A DNA stretch of 64,000 nt from an uncultured Fusobacterium sp. (GTDB taxonomy: Bacteria; Fusobacteriota; Fusobacteriia; Fusobacteriales; Fusobacteriaceae). The DNA lies in the NCBI RefSeq assembly GCF_905200055.1, contig NZ_CAJKIS010000006.1, positions 12,907 through 76,906 of the forward strand, given 5' to 3'. Below the pieces are notes generated by a model. That model did no database searches and was not told where the DNA came from. It worked only from the letters and a program-made list of their open reading frames with translations. Position 1 is the first letter of the stretch. Every line of letters starts with the position of its first letter. This document shows positions 52,634-60,753 of this stretch, in pieces. A program made the position numbers and the translations under genes.

Positions 52634-54145
52634 TTATGCATTATAATATAAATTTTCTGTTGGAAATACTTGATCACAAGTAAGATCAATTCCTAATTTT
52701 CTCAATGTTTGTTCATCGCTTTTTCCAAGTATATTTGTACAATGTGCTTGTGTTCCCTTTAGCATATGAAGTTTTTCCATAGCTACTTGTGCCATTGGGT
52801 TTGTTGCAGCTGATATACTTAGTGCAATTAATACTTCCTCTGTGTCTAATGCTACATTTTTGCTCATAAGAGTTTTACTCTTTAAATTAATAATCGGCTC
52901 AAGTATTACTGGAGAGATAAGCAAGATCTCATCATTAATATTAGCAAAATGTTTTATAGCATTTAATATTGCTGCTGCTGCTGCATCCATCAATCCAGAT
53001 TTTTTACCTGTAACTATTGTTCCATCAGGAAGTTCCATAGCTATTGCAGAACAAATTCCATTTTTATCACTATGTTCATTTTTTAATATCTCAAGTTTTT
53101 CTCTTGCAACTCCTACAACTTTTCTATCTTGTTCTTTAAGATTTAAAAATTCCATGATAACTTTTGTTCTTTGGAATGTTTCTTTATCAACATATCCTTT
53201 TTTATACTCACAACCTGTTTTAAAATATCTTCTTATGATCTCTTGTTTTGATGCTTCTCTAACTACATCATCATCAACTATTCCAAATCCAACTCTATTT
53301 ACTCCCATATCTGTTGGAGATTTGTAAATTGATTCTTTTCCAGTTATCTTTTCTATAATTCTTTTTAAAAGAGGAAAAGCTTCTATATCACGGTTATAGT
53401 TTACAGCAGTCTCTCCATAAGCTTCTAAGTGGAATGGGTCTATCATATTTACATCTTTCAAATCTACTGTAGCTGCTTCATAAGCAATATTTAAAGGATG
53501 TTTTAAAGGAACATTCCATACAGGGAATGTTTCAAATTTTGAATATCCAGCATCTCTTCCTCTTTTATACTCATGGTATAGTTGGCTTAAGCAAGTAGCA
53601 AGTTTTCCACTTCCAGGGCCAGGAGCTGTAACTACCACTATAGGTTTTGTAGTTTCAATATATGGATTTTTTCCATATCCTTCATCACTTACTATTGTAT
53701 CTATATCCATAGGGTAACCTTTTGTTGCTCTATGTTTATATACTTTTATTCCTCTACGCTCTAGTTTAGTTATAAATAGATTTGTTGCAGGTTGGTCATC
53801 ATATCTAGTTATAACTACACTATTTACTTGTAGTTCATAATCTCTTAAATCATCTATAAGTCTGAAAACATCCATATCATATGTAATACCGAAGTCTCCT
53901 CTGATTTTATTTCTCTCTATATCACCAGAATAGACACAAATTACTACCTCTACCTTTTCTTTAAGTCTTTGTAGTAGTTTTATTTTAGCATTTTCATCAA
54001 ATCCAGGAAGTACTCTCTTAGCGTGAAGGTCAAATAACAATTTTCCTCCAAACTCTAAATATAACTTATCATAATTATTAACTCTTTCTAAGATATACTT
54101 CGATTGCTCTTCTAGATATTTATTGTGATCAAAACCTATCTTCAT
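52634..54145 (-). CDS. DUF1846 (UPF0371) protein
   Basis: A 503-residue protein of the DUF1846 family, of unknown biochemical role and found mostly in Firmicutes, Actinobacteria and Fusobacteria. It begins MKIGFDHNKYLEEQSKYILE and has a P-loop-like VVTAPGPGSGKLATCLSQ (about 173-190). Further family blocks are KFETFPVWNVPLKHPLN, SPTDMGVNRVGF and MLKGTQAHCTNILGKSDEQT. The P-loop suggests nucleotide or phosphate binding. No signal peptide or membrane segment is seen. It is a single-gene unit with its own terminator, between a P1 peptidase gene and dusB. Confidence 0.88.
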   Translation of the reverse strand: MKIGFDHNKYLEEQSKYILERVNNYDKLYLEFGGKLLFDLHAKRVLPGFDENAKIKLLQRLKEKVEVVICVYSGDIERNKIRGDFGITYDMDVFRLIDDLRDYELQVNSVVITRYDDQPATNLFITKLERRGIKVYKHRATKGYPMDIDTIVSDEGYGKNPYIETTKPIVVVTAPGPGSGKLATCLSQLYHEYKRGRDAGYSKFETFPVWNVPLKHPLNIAYEAATVDLKDVNMIDPFHLEAYGETAVNYNRDIEAFPLLKRIIEKITGKESIYKSPTDMGVNRVGFGIVDDDVVREASKQEIIRRYFKTGCEYKKGYVDKETFQRTKVIMEFLNLKEQDRKVVGVAREKLEILKNEHSDKNGICSAIAMELPDGTIVTGKKSGLMDAAAAAILNAIKHFANINDEILLISPVILEPIINLKSKTLMSKNVALDTEEVLIALSISAATNPMAQVAMEKLHMLKGTQAHCTNILGKSDEQTLRKLGIDLTCDQVFPTENLYYNA

Positions 54146-54206
54146 CTATCTCTCCTTTTTATTTATAAAAAAATATACTAATAACTTTAAATTTTTCCGA
54201 CTTTCT

Positions 54207-54212
54207 ATTTTA
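54207..54212 (-). promoter_or_regulatory. Extended -10 of the DUF1846 gene
   Basis: Minus-strand TGC-TAAAAT about 60 nt before the ATG; the -35 region (TAGAAT) is a poor match. Confidence 0.4.
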
Positions 54213-54239
54213 GCATATTTATTAAAGAAATTCTAGTAA

Positions 54240-55274
54240 CTATTTGACTATATAATCAACATATTTTTTTAACGATTCTCTTTTGTGCTCAAACACTCCA
54301 ATAGTTTCATTACTATGTAATAGTGAACTAATTACTGACTCTTCTACACACTCAATTACTCCTCTAAAAATTTTATCTATAATATTTTCATTTATTATTT
54401 TTATATTAACTATTTCATTCTCTTCATAATGTTTTATTCTATTAGCAGTTGAAAAAGCAATTACTATATCTCCACTTCCATTACCTATATGAGATCCTGT
54501 TCTTGCTAATCCTATTGGAACTCTCTTGGCTATTCTTTTTAATTGTCTATCACTCATAGGAATATCTGTAGCTAAAATTATTATTATAGATCCCTTTTCT
54601 AATTCCTCAGCCTCTTTTTCTAAAATCTGTTCTCCAACTTTTATTCCATCTACTAACAGATCCTCTTTTAGTCCAAAATTTGAAAGCACAAGAGAGCCTA
54701 TTGTATACTCTTTGTCATCTAATTTTAACACTCTAGAAGCAGAACCTATACCCCCTTTAAGTTGATAACAACTCATTCCAGTCCCAGCTCCAACATTTCC
54801 CTCTTTAAAATTTATCTCAGCACTTTCTAAAGCCTCAAAAACATCTTCTTCTTTTACATGAAGTCCACGGATATCATTTAAGTATCCATCATTACACTCA
54901 CATACTACTGGGTTAACTGTTCCTGTTGTTACTCCTATATCTTCGTTTTCTTTCAACATATGTTTTACTAAAGCTGTACTACAAGTTCCTACACTTAAAG
55001 TATTTGTCAATATAATTGGTGTTTCTAAAGTTCCTAACTCATCTATCTGAACAAGTCCTATACTTTTTCCAAAACCATTTATCACATACGATGAACAAAT
55101 TAATTTCTCTTTAAATATATTATCACTATGAGGAATTATAGCTGTTACCCCTGTTTTTATCTTTCCATCATCTAAGGTTTTATGTCCTACCTTAACTCCC
55201 TTTACATCAGTTATTAAGTTATTCTTTCCCTTTGATAACTTTCCTATTTTTAGCTCAAGATTTTCAATTCCCAT
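54240..55274 (-). CDS. P1-family (DmpA-like) self-cleaving aminopeptidase
   Basis: A 344-residue N-terminal-nucleophile hydrolase of family P1/S58. These proteins cleave themselves before a Ser, which then becomes the active-site residue. The likely site is the Gly-Ser in YTIGSLVLSNFG (about 209-220). Other conserved parts are NLITDVKGVKVGHKTL, GTLETPIILTNTLSVGTCSTA, GNVGAGTGMSCYQLKGGIGSASR and RTGSHIGNGSGDIVIAFSTA. Family members are D- or L-aminopeptidases or beta-peptidyl aminopeptidases. Specificity cannot be read here. It has its own promoter, divergent from the fluoride-controlled antiporter. Confidence 0.87.
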   Translation of the reverse strand: MGIENLELKIGKLSKGKNNLITDVKGVKVGHKTLDDGKIKTGVTAIIPHSDNIFKEKLICSSYVINGFGKSIGLVQIDELGTLETPIILTNTLSVGTCSTALVKHMLKENEDIGVTTGTVNPVVCECNDGYLNDIRGLHVKEEDVFEALESAEINFKEGNVGAGTGMSCYQLKGGIGSASRVLKLDDKEYTIGSLVLSNFGLKEDLLVDGIKVGEQILEKEAEELEKGSIIIILATDIPMSDRQLKRIAKRVPIGLARTGSHIGNGSGDIVIAFSTANRIKHYEENEIVNIKIINENIIDKIFRGVIECVEESVISSLLHSNETIGVFEHKRESLKKYVDYIVK

Positions 55275-55304
55275 CTCTTCCCTCCAAATATCATATTACT
55301 TTTA

Positions 55305-55332
55305 ATTATATCTCAATTTTTAATATAATCAA
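55305..55332 (-). promoter_or_regulatory. Promoter of the P1 peptidase gene
   Basis: Minus strand TTGATT (55327-55332), 16-nt spacer, TATAAT (55305-55310), about 30 nt before the ATG. Confidence 0.6.
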
Positions 55333-55348
55333 ATTAAGTTTTTGAAGT

Positions 55349-55377
55349 TTGACAAAAAAATAAAAAAGTGTTAATAT
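55349..55377 (+). promoter_or_regulatory. Promoter of the fluoride-controlled antiporter
   Basis: Exact TTGACA (55349-55354), 17-nt spacer, TAATAT (55372-55377) with an extended TGT. Transcription should start near 55384, just before the riboswitch. Confidence 0.8.
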
Positions 55378-55389
55378 TTAAGAAAAATT

Positions 55390-55449
55390 AGGGAATGAGG
55401 TCTCCCTTTGTTTTAAACATAAACCGCTTTTTAGCTGATGACTTCTGCA
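55390..55449 (+). promoter_or_regulatory. Fluoride riboswitch (crcB motif)
   Basis: The leader has the conserved crcB-motif parts in order: GGGAATGAGGTCTCCC (55391-55406) forming the first stem-loop, AAACCGC (55421-55427), and the 3' part GCTGATGACTTCTGC (55434-55448). The riboswitch binds fluoride through magnesium ions and normally switches on fluoride-defence genes. The downstream gene is a cation/proton antiporter, one of the known gene classes under this switch. Its 3' part overlaps a terminator hairpin. Confidence 0.88.
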
Positions 55450-55482
55450 TTTTTTTGTTATGCAGAATTTATCAGTTTTTTT
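55435..55482 (+). terminator. Riboswitch-linked intrinsic terminator
   Basis: CTGAT (55435-55439) and TTCTGCAT (55443-55450) pair with ATGCAGAA (55460-55467) and ATCAG (55471-55475), then seven T. Its left arm is the 3' part of the fluoride aptamer, so ligand binding and termination should exclude each other (an ON switch). Confidence 0.85.
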
Positions 55483-55507
55483 ATTTTATTAATTTTTAGG
55501 AGGATAT

Positions 55508-56680
55508 ATGTTAACAAGTCTAGCTTTAATATTTTTACTTGGTCTTTTATTAGGTTCAATTTTTATCAAATTAAAACTTCCTGCTCTTTTAGGAATGATA
55601 TTGACAGGAATAATTCTAGGTCCTTACTCTTTAAATCTACTAGATAGCTCTATCCTAAATATTTCTTCCTCTCTTAGACAACTTGCTTTGGTTATAATTT
55701 TAACTAGAGCTGGATTATCTTTAAATATAGAGGATCTAAAAAAAGTAGGACGTCCTGCTATTCTTATGTGTTTTCTTCCTGCAACTTTAGAGATTTTAGG
55801 AACTGTTTTAATTGCAACTAAATTTTTTAATATTACTATAATTGAAGCTGCTATCTTAGGAAGTGTACTTGCTGCTGTTTCTCCAGCAGTAATTGTTCCT
55901 AGAATGATAAAATTAATAGAAACAAAAAAAGGAACAGATAAAAGTATTCCTCAACTTGTTATGGCTGGAGCTTCAGTAGATGATATTTTTGTAATTGTGC
56001 TTTTTACATCATTTTTAAATTTTGAAAAAGGTGGAAATTTCTCTGCAACTGCTCTTTTACAAGTACCTTTTGCTATTCTAACTGGAATAATCATAGGATA
56101 TCTAATCTCTCTAATACTTATTAAATTCTTTAAAACTTTCCATATGAGAGATTCTATAAAGATAGTTATTTTATTAAGCATTGCTTTCTTACTATTGGAG
56201 CTAGAGATACATCTAAGTAAATTTATTCCTTTCTCAGCCCTTATATCTATAATGAGCATTGGTATAGGAATATTGAAAAACTATGAAGTTCTTGCTAAAA
56301 GAATATCTTCAAAGTTTTCTAAACTTTGGGTTGCTGCTGAGATTCTACTTTTCGTTTTAGTTGGTGCTACTGTAAATATCAAGTATGCTCTCTCTTTTGG
56401 CACAACAGCTATTATATTTATTCTTCTAGTTTTAATCTTTAGAATGCTTGGAGTTTTCCTTTGCCTAATAGGAAGCAATTTAAATAGAAAAGAAAAATTA
56501 TTCACTATGTTTGCTTATACTCCTAAAGCAACTGTACAAGCTGCTATTGGTGGAATTCCTTTGGCTATGGGATTAAACTGTGGAAACCTTGTTCTAACTA
56601 TTGCTGTTCTAGCTATTTTAATCACTGCTCCATTGGGAGCTTTAGCAATAGATAATACATACAAAAGATTTCTAAATTAA
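55508..56680 (+). CDS. Cation/proton antiporter (CPA family) under fluoride control
   Basis: A 390-residue inner-membrane protein with about twelve hydrophobic segments, of the monovalent cation:proton antiporter superfamily (KefB/NhaP-like fold). It shows PALLGMILTGIILGPYSLNL, ILTRAGLSLNIEDLKKVGRP and AAVSPAVIVPRMI, with the acidic pair region GASVDDIFVIVLFTS (about 154-168) as the ion-binding candidate. TPKATVQAAIGGIPLAMGL follows. The fluoride riboswitch before it suggests a role in coping with fluoride, by exporting it or balancing ions; which of these is inference. It has its own terminator. Confidence 0.88.
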   Translation: MLTSLALIFLLGLLLGSIFIKLKLPALLGMILTGIILGPYSLNLLDSSILNISSSLRQLALVIILTRAGLSLNIEDLKKVGRPAILMCFLPATLEILGTVLIATKFFNITIIEAAILGSVLAAVSPAVIVPRMIKLIETKKGTDKSIPQLVMAGASVDDIFVIVLFTSFLNFEKGGNFSATALLQVPFAILTGIIIGYLISLILIKFFKTFHMRDSIKIVILLSIAFLLLELEIHLSKFIPFSALISIMSIGIGILKNYEVLAKRISSKFSKLWVAAEILLFVLVGATVNIKYALSFGTTAIIFILLVLIFRMLGVFLCLIGSNLNRKEKLFTMFAYTPKATVQAAIGGIPLAMGLNCGNLVLTIAVLAILITAPLGALAIDNTYKRFLN

Positions 56681-56717
56681 AAATAGAGCTGGCACTTAAC
56701 GTCAGCTCTATTTTTAA
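56677..56717. terminator. Bidirectional terminator of the antiporter
   Basis: TTAAAAATAGAGCTG (56677-56691) pairs exactly with CAGCTCTATTTTTAA (56703-56717), 11-nt loop. The left arm overlaps the last bases of the antiporter gene. Confidence 0.9.
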
Positions 56718-56805
56718 TACTATATATAAAACATCTTGGGGAAAGATTTATTATGCTTTAACTATACTCCTTATTTATGTCAATATTGTTACAAAATTAA
56801 AAAAA

Positions 56806-57588
56806 TTATAAGATATACTCTTTTATCGCTTTTACAACTCCATTATCATTGTTGCTTTCAGCTATATAATTACTATTTTTCTTTAAAACTTCATGGGCAT
56901 TAGCCATAGCAAAACTATATTTTCCCATACCCATCATCTCTAAATCATTCAAATAATCTCCAAAAATCATTGTCTCATCATAAGTTATTCCAAGTTTTTT
57001 CTGTACCATCTCAACTGCTTTTCCCTTATTAGCATCATCTTTCATAATATCAAGCCAAATTCTACCTGATACAACTACCTTAAATTTTGAGTCAAAATCC
57101 TTATAATAGTTAAAACTATTATCTTCTGAACCTGAGAAATCACAAAATGCCACTTTCATTATGTCGTCTTCAACTTCTTCTAATTTTTCAACTTGCTTTA
57201 GTTCTGAATAATATTTTCTCATTTCTGTTAAAAATTTTTCTTCTATTGCCTCTGTATAAGCTGATTTCTTTCCACATAGAACAGCTTTACAATTATCAAT
57301 ATTTCTAGCTATTTTTAAAATCTTTTCTAAGTCTTTCTTTTCAATAGTATTTATATATAATTCCTCATCATGATAAACTACATAAGTTCCATTCTCTGCA
57401 ATAAATAACATATCATCTTTTATAGAAGAAAATCTCTCTTTTAAATTATGATACTGTCTACCACTTCCAACTGCAAAAATTACTCCTTTTTCTTTTAATT
57501 TTTTATGTACTTCCCAAAATTCTTCATTTATTTCATTATTATCATTTAAAAGTGTTCCATCCATATCTGCTACTATTAATTTTATCAT
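56806..57588 (-). CDS. HAD-superfamily sugar-phosphatase (Cof/YidA type)
   Basis: A 260-residue Cof-type haloacid-dehalogenase phosphatase, usually acting on sugar phosphates or flavin nucleotides. Motif 1 is VADMDGTLLNDNNE (about 5-18, nucleophile Asp and acid/base Asp). Motif 2 lies near FAVGSGRQYHN. The type-II cap spans about 85-190. Motif 4 is DDANKGKAVEMVQK and MIFGDYLNDLEMMGMG. It may serve the adjacent phospho-sugar locus, but a terminator at 57672-57720 and its own -10 region make it a separate unit. Confidence 0.88.
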   Translation of the reverse strand: MIKLIVADMDGTLLNDNNEINEEFWEVHKKLKEKGVIFAVGSGRQYHNLKERFSSIKDDMLFIAENGTYVVYHDEELYINTIEKKDLEKILKIARNIDNCKAVLCGKKSAYTEAIEEKFLTEMRKYYSELKQVEKLEEVEDDIMKVAFCDFSGSEDNSFNYYKDFDSKFKVVVSGRIWLDIMKDDANKGKAVEMVQKKLGITYDETMIFGDYLNDLEMMGMGKYSFAMANAHEVLKKNSNYIAESNNDNGVVKAIKEYIL

Positions 57589-57671
57589 TGCTTTTGCTCC
57601 CTTTTTGGCTTTTTTCTATTTTAACATATTTTTTTTATGAAAATAAAGTTTTTTATATTATTTAAAATATA

Positions 57672-57720
57672 AAAAGACACTTTTAATGTAACTAAAAAAT
57701 ATTACATTAAAAATGCCTTT
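57672..57720 (-). terminator. Terminator of the GH4/PTS operon
   Basis: TTTTAATGTAA (57681-57691) pairs with TTACATTAAAA (57702-57712), with further outer pairing to CTTT/AAAG, then a T run on the minus strand; 25-70 nt past the GH4 stop. Confidence 0.82.
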
Positions 57721-57744
57721 ATTTTTACTTTTTTAACTTTTAAA

Positions 57745-59070
57745 CTAATCTAAATACCAATACTCTCTATTTTTTTCCATTAAATCATCTAAAACTAATT
57801 TTGCTTTATTTGGCTCAACTACTGTTCTATTAAGAGTTAAAGCTTGAAGAGCTTTTGTATAATTTTTTTCCATAAAAGCTTCAACTGTTAAAAGTTCATA
57901 GGCATATTGATTTTCCATTAATCCTTTATAAAATGTTGAAATTTCTCCAAAATAATTTCCCTTTGCTCCATCTTTACCTATAGTTCCATCAACTTCTATA
58001 ATAGCATCTTGGGGAAAATTAGGAATAATTCCATTATTTTTTACCATTACAACAAAAGGATTATTTAAATCATAAGCTATTGATTCAGCAACCTCTACCA
58101 TTAATTTTCCAAATACACTATTAGTTAACATTTTTATTCCAGACATATCTTCTTTACTCTCTGCTAATTTACAAGTTTCAAATACCTCTTTTTCCCTTCC
58201 TAATTTTGCTTCGTCAGCTCTGGTAAACTTTGGATCACTTTCTTGAACTATCTCAGTTGGAAACATATAATATTGTAAATATGTTGTAGGGATATACTCA
58301 TCAAAATAATTCATATATTTATTTACTCTAACATATGTATCTAGCCATGATTTATCTCTTTGCTCAGCATTAAAAGGTTTAAAATCATGATCTCTTAAAT
58401 AAAATCTTAACTTATCAAAATAATCATTTCCATTTATTCCTTTTAATCCTGTAAACCATCCAAAATGATTTAGACCAAAGTATTTAGGAATTAATGTTTC
58501 TTGTGGAACTTCTAAAATTTTAGCATATGATTTTAATAGTGAATATGGTTGATCACATAAATTTAAAATTCTTTTATCCTCAGGAAACATTCTGTCAATT
58601 CCTAATGCAACAATAGCAGCAGGATTAGTATAATTTAAAATCCAAGTATCTTTTGAATAGCTTCTTACTTTTTCTACCATTTCTTTCATTCCTTGAAGAG
58701 AACGCATTCCATAAGCAAAGCCTCCAGGTCCACAAGTTTCTTGTCCTACAAGTCCATATTTTAAAGGAATTTTTTCATCAAAGCTTCTCATCTCTCCTTT
58801 TCCAACCCTCATTTGGCAAAATACAAAATCTATATCTTTATAAGCTACATCAGGGTCAGTAGTAAATATAACTTCAACTTCAGGATAATAAGTTTTTAAT
58901 ACAAGTCTATCATAAGCTTCCATTTGTCCCATACGTTCGTTATCAATATCAAACATAATTATCTTTTTTAACGGAAATCTTTCTTTATACTCTATTAAAT
59001 TTCCTAAAAGTGCAGGTACTCTTGCACTTCCAGCACCAGCTATTGTTATCACATTTTCTTTTCTTTTCAT
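57745..59070 (-). CDS. Glycoside hydrolase family 4 phospho-glycosidase (GlvA/MalH-like)
   Basis: NAD- and Mn-dependent hydrolase that opens 6-phospho-disaccharides by a redox-elimination route. The 441 residues begin with a Rossmann-type ITIAGAGSARVPALLGN. They share with 6-phospho-alpha-glucosidases the blocks IPLKYGLVGQETCGPGG and GMRSLQGMKE, then NYTNPAAIVA, FGLNHFGWFTG (metal His) and TYLQYYMFP. The metal Cys is Cys172 in CDQP; the usual alpha-type signature is CDMP and beta-type enzymes have CN. It lies 13 nt after its PTS transporter. An alpha-glucoside phosphate substrate is likely but not proven. Confidence 0.87.
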   Translation of the reverse strand: MKRKENVITIAGAGSARVPALLGNLIEYKERFPLKKIIMFDIDNERMGQMEAYDRLVLKTYYPEVEVIFTTDPDVAYKDIDFVFCQMRVGKGEMRSFDEKIPLKYGLVGQETCGPGGFAYGMRSLQGMKEMVEKVRSYSKDTWILNYTNPAAIVALGIDRMFPEDKRILNLCDQPYSLLKSYAKILEVPQETLIPKYFGLNHFGWFTGLKGINGNDYFDKLRFYLRDHDFKPFNAEQRDKSWLDTYVRVNKYMNYFDEYIPTTYLQYYMFPTEIVQESDPKFTRADEAKLGREKEVFETCKLAESKEDMSGIKMLTNSVFGKLMVEVAESIAYDLNNPFVVMVKNNGIIPNFPQDAIIEVDGTIGKDGAKGNYFGEISTFYKGLMENQYAYELLTVEAFMEKNYTKALQALTLNRTVVEPNKAKLVLDDLMEKNREYWYLD

Positions 59071-59083
59071 TAATTATTCACCT

Positions 59084-60634
59084 CTATTTTTTCAACTCAT
59101 CATCTACTGCATTTCTTACAAACTCAACTAAAGGTCCATACACTAAGTGGATATGATTAGCCATTGGGAAGAAAATTCCTGTATATCCAGATTTTTCTAG
59201 AATTTTTTGATCAACTAATTTGCTATTAACTAAATCTATTCTTAATCTAGTGATACAGTTATCAACATTTTTAATATTTTCCTTTCCTCCTAGACCTTCT
59301 ATTACAATCTTAGCAATTTCACCATATTTTTTCTCTTTTATTAACTCATTAGTAGCTAAGATAACTTCTTCTCTTCCAGGAGTTTTTATATCAAACTTTA
59401 GAATAAACCATTTAAAAATAAAGTAAGTAACTACTGAAAGACATAAACCTATTATAATAAAGTACAACCAGTTAGTTCCCTTATATAATAATCCAAAGAT
59501 TATAAAGTCAAAAATAGTTCCACGAATATAACCAATAGCAACATTAGCTAAAGATAAACAAACTGCTCCTAAACCTATTATACAAGCATATATTGCATAA
59601 AGAATTGGCGATAAAAATACAAATGAAAATTCTAATGGTTCTGTTACATTTCCCAATAGTGCAGTTACTACACAAGTAATCATCAATCCTTTTACCATTT
59701 TCTTATTTTCTTTATAAGCAGTTTTATACATAGCCAACGCAATAGCAGGAAAAGCAAACATAGTACAAAGCATTTGTTGTTGAGCCATAAATCTAGTTAA
59801 TTTTGGCATCAATGACCAATATTGTGAATCTGGACCTTGTTTGAAAAGAATCTCTCCCATTGTAGGAACAACCCCAACAAAAGTAGTTCCATCTATTACA
59901 TAACTTCCTCCTGCTTCAGTAAATCTAAATAATGCATTCCATAGATGATGAAGTCCAAAAGGAATAAATAATCTTTCTCCTCCAGCAGTAAAGAAAGGAC
60001 CAAATTTACTTAAAAATACCACAGATAACCCAGTAAGCCCTGTTACAAAATGTTGCCATATAAAAGGAAGTGCAACTCCTATAACTACCATTATTCCCAT
60101 ACAGATTATAGATACAGATTTCTTTCCAGCAAAGAAAGCAAAAGCTATTGGTAATTCTAGATTATAGAATTTATCAGTTGCCCAAGCTGCTATTGCTCCA
60201 GCTAAAATTCCACCCATTGCATTTATATTTAACGTTTGTATTCCTAATATTTTTATTTGTCCCATTTGACTCATTACAGCTGAGTCTGCCATATTCCCAC
60301 TTACTTGTAAACATACACTCATTGATACTATTAAAACTAAATAACTTAAAACAGATGCAAAAACAGCTATTCCTTTATCTTTTTTACTTAAACCATAAGC
60401 AACTCCCATAGCAAACAGTAAAGGAATATTATCAAATACTGTTCCAGCTATTGTTCTAAGACTTTTTAATGTAACATTAATAACTGGATTTCCTAAAACA
60501 GGAAATTTAGCAATCATATAACTTTGAACAAAAGCACCAGTAATCCCTAAAATCATTCCAATGGGAGCCATAACACCTATTGGTAATAATAGAGAACGAC
60601 CAAATTTTTGAATTTTGTCAGTATAACTTTTCAT
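59084..60634 (-). CDS. PTS EIICB transporter, glucose/maltose (GlvC/MalX-like) family
   Basis: Membrane permease that imports and phosphorylates a sugar, likely an alpha-glucoside. The 516 residues comprise a EIIC domain of about ten helices (about 10-420; GRSLLLPIGVMAPIGMILG at the start, ERLFIPFGLHHLWNALFRFT in the core, TEPLEFSFVFLSP) and a C-terminal EIIB domain (about 440-516) with the phospho-Cys in NVDNCITRLRIDL. No EIIA domain or gene is here, so a general EIIA-Glc elsewhere must supply phosphate. It lies downstream of a palindromic operator. Confidence 0.9.
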   Translation of the reverse strand: MKSYTDKIQKFGRSLLLPIGVMAPIGMILGITGAFVQSYMIAKFPVLGNPVINVTLKSLRTIAGTVFDNIPLLFAMGVAYGLSKKDKGIAVFASVLSYLVLIVSMSVCLQVSGNMADSAVMSQMGQIKILGIQTLNINAMGGILAGAIAAWATDKFYNLELPIAFAFFAGKKSVSIICMGIMVVIGVALPFIWQHFVTGLTGLSVVFLSKFGPFFTAGGERLFIPFGLHHLWNALFRFTEAGGSYVIDGTTFVGVVPTMGEILFKQGPDSQYWSLMPKLTRFMAQQQMLCTMFAFPAIALAMYKTAYKENKKMVKGLMITCVVTALLGNVTEPLEFSFVFLSPILYAIYACIIGLGAVCLSLANVAIGYIRGTIFDFIIFGLLYKGTNWLYFIIIGLCLSVVTYFIFKWFILKFDIKTPGREEVILATNELIKEKKYGEIAKIVIEGLGGKENIKNVDNCITRLRIDLVNSKLVDQKILEKSGYTGIFFPMANHIHLVYGPLVEFVRNAVDDELKK

Positions 60635-60656
60635 CTTACCCTCCTCTTATGTATAT

Positions 60657-60681
60657 ATATGTTGACTAAATGTTAACATAT
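60657..60681. promoter_or_regulatory. Palindromic operator upstream of the PTS gene
   Basis: ATATGTTGAC (60657-60666), a 5-nt centre and GTTAACATAT (60672-60681): one mismatch in ten. It overlaps the -10 box of the transporter promoter and is next to an RpiR-type regulator gene, so it is the likely regulator site. Confidence 0.7.
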
Positions 60682-60698
60682 GAAAAAGGGTAATTCAA
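60670..60698 (-). promoter_or_regulatory. Promoter of the EIICB-GH4 operon
   Basis: Minus strand TTGAAT (60693-60698), 17-nt spacer, TAACAT (60670-60675). The -10 lies inside the palindrome at 60657-60681; a GAGGAGGG ribosome site follows. Confidence 0.55.
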
Positions 60699-60728
60699 TT
60701 TAAAACAGATGATATGTTATCTATTTGC

Positions 60729-60753
60729 AGAAAAAAGTCATAATATATGACTT
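60729..60753 (-). terminator. Terminator of the RpiR-family regulator gene
   Basis: AAGTCATA (60735-60742) pairs with TATGACTT (60746-60753), 3-nt loop, followed on the minus strand by TTTTTT. It overlaps the last bases of the regulator gene. Confidence 0.8.
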
